From Gonocerus acuteangulatus (Eukaryota; Arthropoda; Insecta; Hemiptera; Coreidae), in NCBI GenBank assembly GCA_946811695.1, contig OX328123.1, positions 155,783,580 through 155,847,579 of the forward strand: a stretch of 64,000 nucleotides of DNA, read 5' to 3'. The notes beneath the pieces are model-generated. The model did no database searches and was not told the DNA's origin. It was given only the letters and a program-made list of their open reading frames with translations. Positions 19,930 through 29,210 of the stretch are shown in pieces (the first letter of the stretch is position 1; the number at the start of each line of letters is the position of its first letter). Both the position numbers and the translations under genes were made by a program.

Positions 19930-20435
19930 ATTTTTACCTTGCCCCTTGGGTATCCTTCCATTAACACCTTTTTCTCCTTTCCTGTCATAAAATGTCATAA
20001 ACATCTGTTTGATCCTTACCGCCCGTTTCCCCCACCTCTTGCTGTTTCCAGTTACATATACCCCTTGCAGATTCCTTTTTTCCTTAGACACTTTCACAAT
20101 GGTTACTTAATTGCCAACCTTGGTCTTCCTCTGCCGCTCGGCATTTCCATTGGTATGTAGTATCTTATTTCTTTGTAAAATTAATTAATGTTACTATTAG
20201 CTACTATATTTGTCTTTGGTATATTGTTTTCTTATTTCTTTGTAAAATCAATTAATGTTACTAATTACTATTAAAATCAATTACTGTACCTATTTTCTTT
20301 TTCATTCTACTCATTCTAAGAATTTAAGACGATATGTTCTGTTATAAGTTAAATTGTATCTATAGTTCTGTTACCTATCACAATTATAAATTTTTCTTGT
20401 TTGTTTCTGTATTAATTTCTTTTTTGTCATTTTAG

Positions 20436-20469
20436 CTGATGAAGGCTACCAATGAGTAGCCGAAACGTC
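20436..20469 (+). ncRNA. Hammerhead-like core in PLE 3' region (copy 1)
   Basis: CTGATGA (20436-20442), extra A, perfect 6-bp stem II GGCTAC/GTAGCC (20444-20449 with 20456-20461) around CAATGA, then GAAACGTC. Upstream TTTAG can partly pair with CGAAA after GTC. Hammerhead ribozymes are known in Penelope-like elements. The extra A before stem II and the near-absent stem III make monomer activity doubtful. Confidence 0.5.
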
Positions 20470-20542
20470 CGAAATATAGATTTTTTTAAAACAAAAATCA
20501 TATTGAGGTTTATTTAGCCGAATCCCAACCATTCCATCTTTA

Positions 20543-20546
<4 letters not shown>

Positions 20547-20591
<45 letters not shown>
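20547..20591. repeat. (AT)n microsatellite
   Basis: AT run separating the PLE end from the palindrome that starts at 20592. Confidence 0.95.
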
Positions 20592-20594
<3 letters not shown>

Positions 20595-20650
20595 TGATTT
20601 GTGAGACGGCTTCTCTCTCCAGCGGTGATTTTCCTCTCCTTACTGCAATA

Positions 20651-20680
20651 TTTCGTCGGGTTCATCTCCGACTTCTTCAG
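20651..20680 (-). ncRNA. Hammerhead-like core (left palindrome arm)
   Basis: On the minus strand: CTGAAGA, extra A, stem II GTCGG/CCGAC, GAAATATT. Upstream GCAGC can pair with GCAGT at most positions as stem I. The paired arm at 20753 is its inverse with one change (GAAATAGT). Confidence 0.4.
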
Positions 20681-20752
20681 GCTGCTATGTGTCGTCGTCG
20701 GTGTTTCTCAGGGGGATTCCCTTGACAACCACCGAGGACGACACATAGCAGC

Positions 20753-20782
20753 CTGAAGAAGTCGGAGATGAACCCGACGAAA
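20753..20782 (+). ncRNA. Hammerhead-like core (right palindrome arm)
   Basis: CTGAAGA (20753-20759), extra A, stem II GTCGG (20761-20765) with CCGAC (20774-20778), then GAAA. The cleavage triplet is poorer than in the left arm because TATT became TAGT. Confidence 0.4.
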
Positions 20783-20877
20783 TAGTGCAGTAAGGAGAGG
20801 AAAATCACCGCTGGAGAGAGAAGCCGTCTCACAAATCAATCATTTCAACCCCAGCGAAGTAACTTAAAACAAAACAT

Positions 20878-20880
20878 ATA

Positions 20881-20925
<45 letters not shown>
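20878..20925. repeat. (AT)n microsatellite
   Basis: AT run following the palindrome; together with 20547-20591 it brackets the element. Confidence 0.95.
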
Positions 20926-20930
<5 letters not shown>

Positions 20931-21050
20931 GAATCATTCACACATCCGTACAAAAAAACATATCATTCAGACATCTGTATATGTTGTCTTGATCATTCAC
21001 GAATCTGTATATATTGCCTGTATCATACATACAACTGTATAAAGTGCACG
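20926..21050 (+). repeat. Degenerate ~35-bp repeats
   Basis: Recurring ATCATTCA...CATCTGTATAT motifs (about four), also seen at 19357-19392 (TATATTGCCTATATCATTCA). Possible remnant tandem array. Confidence 0.55.
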
Positions 21051-21060
21051 TATGTTTTAA

Positions 21061-22403
21061 AATCATTTATTTAAATGTTTTATTGAACAATTAACCGATA
21101 ACAATTAAGTATACGTGTATTAATATGAGTAAAAATATAGTAAATATTAAATAGAATGTACTCACTGATGAGTAAAGTGAATCCAGGTGAGTACTGGTCT
21201 GGTTTAAGGTTTTTGTGTTTTGCCGGGTAAAACATGAGCCGGCGAATCCCTGTCTATTATTTATGACAGATGTAAATTTGGCTGGATTTATCTTCGGCCG
21301 GTGGTTTTGACCCTTTCTGTCAGCAGTAACTCATAGCACTCTTCATCTGGTTTGGTGTTTAAACTCTTTATTTACACCGCTTTTACCTCTCACTCTCATT
21401 TCCCCATCGGCAATGATATAACAAAGTATCTCTAACCTATAACTAATCAAAGAAGGATAGGTTTTGGCATTTAAGTCATAATATCTGTAGAAAAATTAAT
21501 TTCGTTTAGAGCCTTCTGCTCAAATTCAGGAACAGTATAACATACAGTCTTCTTTTTCATACATGGCCACCTCGCCAGTGGACACTTTTTTGTAACGTTT
21601 TTTCCAGTTTAGTAATAGCTAAAACATATTTATGCTAAAAGTAATAAATAAAACTATAAATTAAAAAAAAATGTATGTAAATAAATATACTATATACAGC
21701 ATATCTACTATATATTTGTCAAATACCACTCACTCACTCGCGGACCTATCATCGCCCAGCCCTCGAACCACTGTACAGAAAATTTTGAAATTTTGCAGGG
21801 GCACTCCCTTTAGAACGTAAACTCTCGCTAATGAAATATTTTTTAAACTTCGAATTGTTAGTTGGTTTGCCGCATGCGTCGTTAGGAAGATAACAGGTCA
21901 GCTGTTACCGTACTCTATCTATATGATAATATCATTTTCATTTGCGGTTCATTTCAACTATGATGACAGATCATCAATTACTATAAATAAACTGTGATTT
22001 TGTCCCTCATAGAGTTTACGCTACACCTGGTTATGGTCCATCCGACGTAATAATATCCCGAACCCTTGCAATGCCTCCTTACCCATCACCATCCCCAGTC
22101 AGAGCACTTCTTGATAATGAATGGGTGTTTCCAAACGACATCTTGGAAACAAGAATTTTTAAATTTTAACGGACATTTTTTATTAACGACGAATTTTAAT
22201 CTGTACTGGTTACTGGCAACCTATAGATAACGGGTTATCTATAGGATATCTATTTGTAACAGAAACATTATACTTTGATTACTTATCAATTGATGTATAA
22301 CATATAGTATGACTGGAACCGTGCTGTAATAACCTGCACAAAATTAGGTAGTAGCGTTAATTTTGATGATACATTATTCTACGCAATAAAATAACTACTT
22401 ATC
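21061..22403. other. Unassigned sequence with a 26-bp palindrome
   Basis: No gene recognised. CCTATAGATAACGGGTTATC-TATAGG at 22220-22245 is a perfect palindrome around GG. Confidence 0.5.
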
Positions 22404-22405
22404 TG

Positions 22406-22432
22406 CCGTGACGAAGCACGGGTATTCAGCTA
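22406..22432 (+). other. Helitron-like 3' tail candidate
   Basis: A small hairpin CCGTG-ACGAAG-CACGG (22406-22421) followed by GTATTCAGCTATT, then an (AT)n run. A short GC hairpin shortly before CTAT resembles a Helitron 3' end, though canonical CTRR is not exact. No matching 5' end identified. Confidence 0.3.
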
Positions 22433-22440
22433 TTATGTGT

Positions 22441-22442
<2 letters not shown>

Positions 22443-22498
<56 letters not shown>

Positions 22499-22625
22499 GA
22501 GGCCAAGTTCAACCTTCTCCAATTCAATTCAACTTGATGAAAATGTTGAATCGGTAAAGGAAAAAGTTGAATTTGATTTGAAAAAAAAATAAAAAATTGA
22601 AATTGACTTGAAAAAAATAATTTAT

Positions 22626-22702
<77 letters not shown>
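22443..22702. repeat. Two (AT)n runs with (CA)n
   Basis: AT runs at about 22443-22492 and 22651-22702, with ACACACAC at about 22626-22650. Confidence 0.9.
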
Positions 22703-22705
<3 letters not shown>

Positions 22706-22723
22706 GAAAAAATAAGTAGTAAA

Positions 22724-22909
22724 GCGAACGTCCATAGCCACGTTGAATGCACCGGTTCCCCTTGAACACCGAAGTTAAGCAACGTCGGGCGTGGTCAGTA
22801 CCTGAATGGGTGACCGACCACGTGCCGTTGGAATTATAAAAGGATGCCAACCTGTAGATAGCCCGGCATTAATAGTCCAGTTTTTACGCCTTAGAAAAAA
22901 AATATGAAA
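22724..22909 (+). mobile_element. 5S-rRNA-derived SINE (copy 1)
   Basis: The head is clearly 5S rRNA: CCATAGCCACGTTGAATGCA, CACCGAAGTTAAGCAACGTC (A box region), GGGCGTGGTCAGTACCTGAA and TGGGTGACCGACCACGTGC (C box region). A non-5S body then follows (TTATAAAAGGATGCCAACCT, AGCCCGGCATTAATAG, TTTTTACGCC) and an A-rich tail. The shared body in four copies shows a SINE3-type retroelement using the 5S internal promoter. Confidence 0.9.
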
Positions 22910-23140
22910 AAATTTTTCACTACATAAAAAATGTGCGTTGTTTTTACTGTCTAATTTTTTTACTGTTTTTACTAACAAGTTCTACATGCTGTTTTCTTTC
23001 CAACTACCGTATTTTCATTGTTTTTAAAAATAAGATTGGTTAAAATTTATTGTATTGATATATATACTCCGCTCATTTCTTCCTGTCTTTTACTTACTAC
23101 TTGTACATTTTCTTTACTTATAAGTTGTATATATTTTTTA

Positions 23141-23255
23141 GCTGAAGAAGGCTGCCATTGTTGCAGTCGAAACGTCCAAAATACAGATTTCTTTTTGAAA
23201 GTCTGACGTTTTTTCTCCTAGCCGAATCCCAACTATACCTGTCTTCGTAAATATG
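23141..23255 (+). mobile_element. Penelope-type 3' end
   Basis: AGCTGAAGAAGGCTGCCATT, GAAACGTCCAAAATACAGAT, then GTCTGACGTTTTTTCTCCTA-GCCGAATCCCAAC and TACCTGTCTTCGTAAATATG. It parallels the end of the PLE at 20436-20543. A reverse-oriented relative is at 53797-53870. Coding sequence is not present. Confidence 0.7.
23142..23175 (+). ncRNA. Hammerhead-like core
   Basis: CTGAAGA, extra A, stem II GGCTGC (23150-23155) with GCAGTC (23163-23168, one G-U pair), GAAACGTC. Compared with 20436, two stem II positions differ yet pairing is kept. Confidence 0.45.
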
Positions 23256-23369
23256 AAAAAAGTAATGTAGTACTACTTATACTCCAAGTCTTGGCAGTTT
23301 TCTTCCCAAAAACCTTAACCATCCTTAACCCCAAAACGATGACATGAGGGCGAACCGATTTCTCTGGAG

Positions 23370-23570
23370 AAGAGATTATAGATAAGGTAAGGATTGTCGT
23401 GGTTCGATGTAGAGGTTAATAAAACACTTTATTTAACACGCATTTTTTTTTTAAATACTAAAAGGCGTGTTATCATTTTAACATTTTTATAAAATGCATG
23501 TTAAATAAATGATTTGATTAGCCTCAACTCGGAACCTCGACAATCCTTACCTTCGCTATGATGATAAAGA
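23370..23570. repeat. Inverted repeat of PLE-type ends
   Basis: AAGGTAAGGATTGTCGTGGT near 23384-23404 is inverse to the CGACAATCCTTACCTTCGC region near 23549-23567. Inner arms TAATAAAACACTTTATTTAA and TTAAATAAATGATTTGATTA are also similar in inverse. The segment at 18251-18295 has the same motif (GTAGGGATTGTCGGTGTTCG). Confidence 0.6.
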
Positions 23571-24080
23571 GTTTGTGTCGGTTTGTGAAAGGAAAATAGA
23601 AAATTTAATGTAAACGCACCCTCACAAGAGTTCTACTGAAAAGCAAGCGTAACAGGAATCTAACAGGATAGGAAGAGAACGAATTCCCTGTAATTGGTGT
23701 TTAAGCCGAGTATTTGAATGCCATAATTGGGACCGAGAGAAGTTGAAGTAGCATCAAGGCAACGAGATAAAAGTTCTGAGCTTCAGGGATTATGAAGAGG
23801 CGCATCATCTTTACTTCTCAGCACCCGGGAAACTCAATTTTCAAGATTTTCCCTAACTCCTCATCCACTTAGGGTTGGGTTCTGTTCGTTTTCATTCAAC
23901 AACACAACTGACCAGCAAGAAAAAGGGTTTAAACAAGAGTTTTCAAGTTTTACAAAGTCAAATTTTAGTCCTTTCGGAAAATTATATCCTTTTAAATAGT
24001 CTATCATTTTTAAAAATAAATGTAATTAGATGTAATATACGGGGTAAGGAATAAGCTGGATAGGATGGTATGGGACGAGG
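23571..24080. other. Unassigned sequence, possibly host intron
   Basis: Less repetitive than its surroundings. No coding motif seen. Confidence 0.4.
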
Positions 24081-24082
24081 CA

Positions 24083-24185
24083 GGGTATGCTTTTACCCGT
24101 ACAGCATCCATGGCTCATTGGTCTGGTGGATGGCTTTAATTGTTTCACTTCAGTTATAAATGTTTTGCGGGCAAAAGCATACCCT
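24083..24185. repeat. Short inverted repeat
   Basis: GGGTATGCTTTTACCCG near 24083 and CGGGCAAAAGCATACCC near 24167 are inverse with one mismatch. Confidence 0.6.
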
Positions 24186-24268
24186 ACCCCGGCCAGTACC
24201 ACCCCCCGCCGGTCTATGTATCACCTCCCCGCCCAGTCGTCCTACGCGGCTCACTGCTCAGCCCGCAT

Positions 24269-24345
24269 ATTTTTTTTTTGTTTTGTTTTTTTTTGTTTTT
24301 TTTTTGTTTTTGTTTGGTGCATCTACTGCTAAGGTCATTAGCACC
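24269..24345 (-). mobile_element. SINE 3' tail fragment (minus strand)
   Basis: A T-rich run followed by GGTGCATCTACTGCTAAGGT-CATTAGCACC. The same TGCATCTGCTGCCGAGGCCA-TTAGCAC follows a T run at 43932. Minus-strand poly(A) tail plus a 30-bp SINE end, as in families with GGCGCATCGA ends. Confidence 0.55.
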
Positions 24346-24920
24346 TAATTCAGCCCGCATATTATACCTACTATTGTCCATTATCACACCTCTTGAATGG
24401 GTCAATTATAGAAGTTTAGAAATTTAGTAATTGATAACTGAACAAACAGCTCTAACTGCTGTTCCATTAACAACCACCTTCCTTATAATTTATCTGCTAA
24501 ACACACTAGATGATATATGTATTTTTATCTTCCAGGAAGGATTGAGGAAGCCATTTTTTTCAAATCGCATTTCCGGGACAAAATATTATACAATGACTCC
24601 TCCCTAGCGTTAGGAAATTACTATTCTCTGTAAAATTTGTAAAAAGTTCAAATCGCAAGAATTGCGTCATTTTTCCTAATTTCATTCGTATAGCTTAGAA
24701 TAGAAACAGTTAAAGCTTCGTCTTAATCTTACATTAAAAGATTAAGTAAGGACTCGACAACAGCGAACATCTTTCTCATCAAATCATAAATTTCCATAGA
24801 TAGAAGGCTCTTGAAAATATTTCTCTTTGGGATAGGACCCAACAGGTCTTTTCATAATTCTACTTCTCAGGCATTCGCCTTTCCAGACCAACAAGAAACA
24901 TAAAAGTTTGATAGACTTAC
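24346..24920. other. Unassigned sequence downstream of the aquaporin exon (intron)
   Basis: Lies 3' of the exon donor site on the minus strand, so is probably intron. ORFs here have no motif. Confidence 0.45.
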
Positions 24921-25047
24921 CCGTAAAGTAGAGCTGCTCCAGCAATGCCACCACCACACTGCGCCACAACGAACATGAATCCCCTCAGAATGGAGATGTG
25001 TCTAGTCAGTGTCATGGCGATGGTCACTGCCGGGTTGACCTGAGCAC
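24921..25047 (-). CDS. bib: Aquaporin exon, big brain (bib) type; internal exon only
   Basis: On the minus strand, acceptor TTGTTTAG|GTGCTC and donor TTTACGG|GTAAGT bound a 127-base exon (2 + 41 codons + 2). The peptide contains AQVNPAVTIAMTLTRHISIL, then FMFVVAQCGGGIAGAALLY. NPA followed by VT is the first pore-lining loop B signature of the MIP/aquaporin family. The next segment is transmembrane helix 3. AQCGGGIAGAALLYG is, as I recall it, characteristic of Drosophila big brain, which favours bib over water-selective insect aquaporins. Big brain is a neurogenic membrane channel acting with Notch signalling. The histidine usual before NPA is Q-V here. The other exons are not seen in the window, so the gene has long introns or the locus extends beyond. 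This is the only host exon I support; family assignment is strong, orthology moderate. Confidence 0.88.
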
Positions 25048-25366
25048 CTAAACAATACATATCTCCTGTAAAAAATTGTTATTTCTATTTTTTTTAATGA
25101 AAAGTACTATGATATAAATGTTATATAAACCAGTTTCGTTGGGGGTCATAATTGTTTTTTGGTTAATAGGTTTCCAGTAGGTTTTCAGTAAAGAAATTAT
25201 TAATTTGGTATTTTTTAAAGTTTAATGTTTAAATGTAGCACAGGTGATGAGGAAATTTGTTGGTCTATATGGGAACGTCATTCTCGAACACAATGATAAC
25301 AGCAATGTATAAATTATAATAGATAATCCTAACATGAAGGAAACAAATATTATCTAAAAAAAAAAA
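25048..25366. other. Upstream intron of the aquaporin gene
   Basis: AT-rich, 5' of the exon acceptor on the minus strand. Nothing else supported before the HINE end at 25367. Confidence 0.5.
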
Positions 25367-25470
25367 GTCCGTCTCGCAGGAACTGCATCATCTTAGCGCG
25401 GTTCCGTTCATATCCCTAGTCTAATTTGGAAAGATTAAAATAGAAGCAGTTATTATTTTGGATCCATCCA
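25367..25470 (+). mobile_element. HINE-like 5' end fragment
   Basis: After an A run: GTCCGTCTCGCAGGAACTGC-ATCATCTTAGCGCGGTTCCG, then TTCATATCCCTAGTCTAATT, identical to 33093 and to 1-110 apart from their deletion. It ends near CATCCAGTTT, where a tandem repeat begins. Confidence 0.75.
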
Positions 25471-25805
25471 GTTTGGGTCAAGAGTAGAAATCTGTAAACC
25501 AAGGTGACCAAGGTCTGGACCATTAGCGCTGAACTTATGTAAATATACATAAAGTAGTTATTATAATGATTTCGGACTGAGGGATCGCATCGGGTAACGA
25601 ACATATGTAGCAATGGTTTGGGTCAAGAGTAGAAATCTCTAAACCAAGGTGACCAAGGTCTGGACCATTAGCGCTGAACTTATATAAATATACATAAAGT
25701 AGTTATTATAATGATTTCGTACTGAGGGATCACATCGGGTAACGAACATAATATGTTGCTACATATTATGTAGCAATGGTTTGGGTCAAGAGTAGAACTC
25801 TCTAA
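25471..25805 (+). repeat. ~145-bp direct repeats, 2.2 copies
   Basis: GTTTGGGTCAAGAGTAGAAA starts at 25471, 25616 and 25779. The second unit carries an 18-base insertion that forms the palindrome ATAATATGTTGCTACATATTAT-like text near 25748-25770. Confidence 0.9.
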
Positions 25806-26280
25806 AGTCTCGATAGAATACCAGCTCCGAAGTATAGCACTAATGCATAGCATCCAATGGCGAGAGGTGCTAAGTAAACCTGCTCTTTGAAATATTCATG
25901 GGACCCACATTTCTTACCATCTCTCTCTCTCTCACTCTCACTCTCTCACCACATTATACCCTTCGCTCTTCGGCAACCTTTACGCCCTTCCCCCTAACTT
26001 TCAATGGCCTTGAAACCCAAAATATTGAATTATAACTTAAAACAATTGTAATCCCTGGAAACCCCAAATGGTTGACCATTGAAACTACAATACCAATGAG
26101 AAACCACCTACCGGCAGAAAGGATGATAATACCCTTTCAATCCAAATGGAATCTCTTTTGTATTGGTAGGACAAAGGATCTCCAAAGAATATTATAATTT
26201 GTTAATCGCTTACGTAGAGGAAAATGATATTCCAAAAATGTCTTGGATCAGAAATGAAATATGATTTAGAGCGCGTAATA
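25806..26280. other. Unassigned sequence
   Basis: A CT-rich patch at about 25920-25950; nothing else recognised. Confidence 0.4.
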
Positions 26281-26288
26281 TAAAACTA

Positions 26289-26389
<101 letters not shown>

Positions 26390-26746
26390 CGCAGTGTAGA
26401 AGGACGGGTCGAACAGAATCTGTAGCCCAAAGTTAGTTATCACAAGCAAATTTGACCTCAATAAGTCGATTTGAGGCCAAAATCATGGAAAATTAATTGG
26501 AATAAGGCTTTTAGGTAAGGGCCTTCAAGGAATTCCACTTCGCCGAGTCCATCTCCAACTTCACTGATTCTCCAATCGCTTCGAATGAATTAGGATACAT
26601 TCAGAGCGGCTGCGACGTTTGTGTGCAGCAAATAATAGGAAAAATATATATATATGTATATATATGATGTTATTTTTCGTCGCTGGGATAGTATTTTTAG
26701 ATGGAACGGCATTTTTCTCCAGCGGTGGTACTCCTCCTCACTTCTT

Positions 26747-26790
26747 CCCGGAATATTTCGATGGATTCATCTCCATCTTCTTCAGCCAGG
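26747..26790 (-). ncRNA. Hammerhead-like motif (left arm)
   Basis: Inverse copy of the motif at 27144-27187 with identical stems: CCTGG, CTGAAGA, extra A, GATGG/CCATC, GAAATATT, CCGGG. Confidence 0.5.
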
Positions 26791-27143
26791 TACTTGTTTC
26801 TTCCTCGGTGGTAGCCAAGGGAATGACATTTTTCTCGATCTGGGCTCCTTTTCTCCCCTCTAGCCACAGTATCGGCGGACGAATGGTGTTGAAGCTCCCT
26901 GGTGTAGTTGGGATTCTGTCCGTTGGCAGCGCTGATGGTATTGCGTCTTTTTTTTTTTTTTTTTTTTCTCCTCCTGCTTCTATTTTCCTCGCCGTAAGGT
27001 TTTATATGTTTGATGTTATTTTTCGTCGCTGGGATAGTATTTTTAGATGGAACGGCATTTTTCTCCTCGGAAGAAGTGAGGAGGAGTACCACCGCTGGAG
27101 AAAAATGTCATTCCCTTGGCTACCACCGAGGAAGAAACAAGTA

Positions 27144-27187
27144 CCTGGCTGAAGAAGATGGAGATGAATCCATCGAAATATTCCGGG
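27144..27187 (+). ncRNA. Hammerhead-like motif with all stems (right arm)
   Basis: Stem I CCTGG (27144-27148) pairs with CCGGG (27183-27187), five pairs including one G-U. The core is CTGAAGA (27149-27155) plus extra A. Stem II GATGG (27157-27161) pairs perfectly with CCATC (27170-27174). GAAA (27175-27178) is followed by TATT, which could supply a minimal A-T/T-A stem III and an ATT cleavage triplet. Only the extra A before stem II is non-canonical. Confidence 0.5.
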
Positions 27188-27274
27188 AAGAAGTGAGGAG
27201 GAGTACCACCGCTGGAGAAAAATGCCGTTCCATCTAAAAAAAAAAATATATATATATATCTTTTTTTCACGGGT

Positions 27275-27885
27275 GATAGTTTAAAGACGGCAATTTTTAT
27301 TCTAGAACGAAAAACTGAAAATATTTTGTAAGAAGAAGGAAAAATCTAGTAAAGTACGTAGGATATTTAAGAAATATTATTAAATGTTTTCGAAAATGGT
27401 GATTTTTCGTCTAAAACCGGTCTTAAAATCGTTATAATTCAATGAATCAAAAAAAAAAAAAAAAAAAAAAAAAAGCTGCAGTTAAAAATTGAAGTTGATC
27501 GTGCAAAAATTGAAGACGCCAGAGTATCGCCCGATTTGAAAAACTTAGTTCTGAGAAAACGGCATTAAATTAATGTTCTGAAATGTTCATTTATTTTCTA
27601 TTTAGTTTTTTTTTTTTCATACTTTCTTGAAATAAAGATTGAAAAAATGGGTTTTAATTTTGAAATGTATTAAAGGAAGACCAAAAAAAAAAACTTAACA
27701 ATTAAAAAGGGATCAATCCAAGCTCGCTCAAAAAATTATCTGCAAATCAGCACCGTGCTCACTGGACATCGGGATTTTACTCGGAAAATCGTATTTTTTG
27801 CCCAATAAAACATTTTTTGTTCACATAAACACTCTCGGATATCATTTTCGATTAGTTAAGGAAGAATTGTAGCCCATAAAAAAAA

Positions 27886-27895
<10 letters not shown>
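27275..27895 (+). repeat. Dispersed repeat, paired with 46255-46830 (inverse)
   Basis: Shared landmarks in opposite orientation include AGTAAAGTACGTAGGAT, AATTGAAG..GACGCC and AAGCTCGCTCAAAAAATTAT. Two A runs (27449-27474 and 27890-27929) lie within or at the end. No coding frame. Confidence 0.7.
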
Positions 27896-27932
<37 letters not shown>

Positions 27933-28039
27933 CAAGGTAGTACCCTTTAGTTTTACCCATAATGCACATTCGTTAGATTTATTTTATGTGTTTGATAATT
28001 ATTTTTCTGTAATATTCTAGAGTTTGCCGTACAGCAATC

Positions 28040-28105
28040 AGTATAGATTGAAAATCAAAAAGGCGTTTTTTCACATTTCATACTTTGCATTTGTACCGAA
28101 GACAC
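28040..28105 (+). repeat. MITE fragment
   Basis: TTTGCCGTACAGCAATCAGT...TTTTTTCACATTTCATACTT-TGCATTTGTACCGA matches the right halves of the MITEs ending at 61462 and 61866. Confidence 0.65.
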
Positions 28106-28525
28106 GTTAGTTACATTTTCAAAGAAATGCACCATTGCTTAATAGAAGCTGAAACGGGGAAAACATGAGAGTTGTGTGATAAATAAAAGGAGAAAGAAAT
28201 TTCCTTTGAGGCCTCTGCTAGAGGAATTCTACGGGGACATATTGCTTAGGCTGGTGCTTCAGGACTTGTAGCTCGGGGCAAAACAGGTCAAGAGGGTATT
28301 CCACGGGTCACTGAGTTGGGGAAACAACCTGAACAAATCTTCAAGTTGATGGCATTTCTAGGGCTTTGACTGGGAATAAACAGCAATACCGGGCCATCAA
28401 AACTAGATTCAATACTAACAGGGAATTAAAACTAGCCCCCTAAAATGAATCGCCAAAAATAAATGTCTAAGAAAAAAAAACGTCCGTCATGTGTAGGAGC
28501 TGCATAACTAAGTACCTACCTTGGG
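28106..28525. other. Unassigned sequence
   Basis: Contains AACGTCCGTCATGTGTAGGA at about 28480-28500, a HINE-like 5' end. No gene seen. Confidence 0.4.
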
Positions 28526-28529
28526 TCGT

Positions 28530-28651
28530 TTTGCGCGATTCCTCCCTCCCTCCATAGGGAGGATCCCTCTTATGACGCAATCCGGAATTGCCGACTAGAA
28601 AATGTTACGTTTCAGAACCCTTAGAGAACGATAATAACGGTGGTTCAAATT

Positions 28652-28716
<65 letters not shown>
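28530..28716 (-). mobile_element. HINE-like 3' end with (AT)n (minus strand)
   Basis: On the minus strand: (AT)n 28653-28714, ACAAATTTGAACCACCGTTA, then the 3' hairpin (GGATCCTCCCTATGGAGGGA region) and CGCGCAAAACG, a variant of GCGCTAAAA. Confidence 0.75.
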
Positions 28717-28720
<4 letters not shown>

Positions 28721-28721
28721 C

Positions 28722-29210
28722 GTGTCTGTCTGTCTGTTTCTTTGTTTGTTCCTTATACAAATCCACACAGTTTGACCGATTGTGACCAAACTTGGAATAA
28801 TGGTAGGTTTTGATACGAGAAATCTCCTAGGCTAGGTCAAAAATATCTACCAGCTGTCTGTCTGTATGTTTGTCCCTTATACAAATCCACACCGTTCGTC
28901 CGATTTTGACTAAACTCCGGTACACATGTAGATCTTAATCTGGGGAGTGTCGTAGGCTAAGACAAAAACGTCTACCAGCTGTCTGTCTGTATGTTTGTCC
29001 CTTATACGAATCCACACCGTTCGTCCGATTTTGACTAAACTCGGTACACAGGTAGATCCTAATCTGGAGAGTGCCGAAGGCTAGGTCAAAAACCTCTACC
29101 AGCTGTCTGTCTGTATGTTTGTTCCCTATAAAAACCCACACCGTTCGACCGATTTTGACTAAACTCGGTACACATATAGATCTTAATCTGGGGAGTGCAA
29201 TTGGACCTTC
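28722..29210 (+). repeat. ~125-bp tandem repeat, about four copies
   Basis: CAGCTGTCTGTCTGTATGTT begins near 28851, 28976 and 29100, and a diverged first unit near 28725. Each has CCTTATACAAATCCACACCG and CCGATTTTGACTAAACTC. Confidence 0.9.

Larger units (their letters stand above)
19456..20543 (+). mobile_element. Penelope-like retroelement, 5'-truncated copy 1
   Basis: Contains the GIY-YIG coding end (to 19929), a ~500-bp 3' UTR, a hammerhead-like core (20436-20465) and the terminal AGCCGAATCCCAACCATTCC-ATCTTTACTTA at about 20515-20545 next to an (AT)n run. Copy 2 at 48150-50495 matches it closely. No reverse transcriptase is present upstream. Confidence 0.85.
20592..20850. mobile_element. 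Long palindrome made of inverted PLE-type ends
   Basis: Left arm 20592-20692 and right arm about 20741-20848 are near-perfect inverses (GATTGATTTGTGAGACGGCT against AGCCGTCTCACAAATCAATC, and so on), with a spacer of about 50 bases. Each arm carries a CTGAAGA-stem-GAAA core. The same family occurs at 26667-27237 and, deleted, at 38062-38158. Inverted arms are typical of Penelope insertions. Confidence 0.75.
26667..27237. mobile_element. Inverted-arm PLE-type end element
   Basis: Segment about 26697-26845 is the inverse of about 27095-27237, near-perfectly (GGAACGGCATTTTTCTCCAG against CTGGAGAAAAATGCCGTTCC). The left 50 bases (GTTATTTTTCGTCGCTGGGA) are also directly repeated at 27015-27060. 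Both arms carry a CTGAAGA-stem-GAAA core. The family is that of 20592-20850. The long ORFs here (26619-27152, 26697-27092) are by-products of the palindrome. Confidence 0.8.

Noticed and set aside
22406..22432. Definite Helitron end
   Set aside because: The hairpin is followed by CAGCTATT rather than a clean CTRR and T, and no TC 5' end was found; listed only as a weak candidate.
22724..22850. Functional 5S rRNA gene
   Set aside because: The 3' end of 5S is replaced by a SINE body shared with three other copies, and no T-run terminator lies at the 5S end.
26619..27270. ORFs of 177, 131 and 75 codons
   Set aside because: They overlap on both strands across a near-perfect inverted repeat with ribozyme-like cores; the shared peptides are the palindrome read in both directions.
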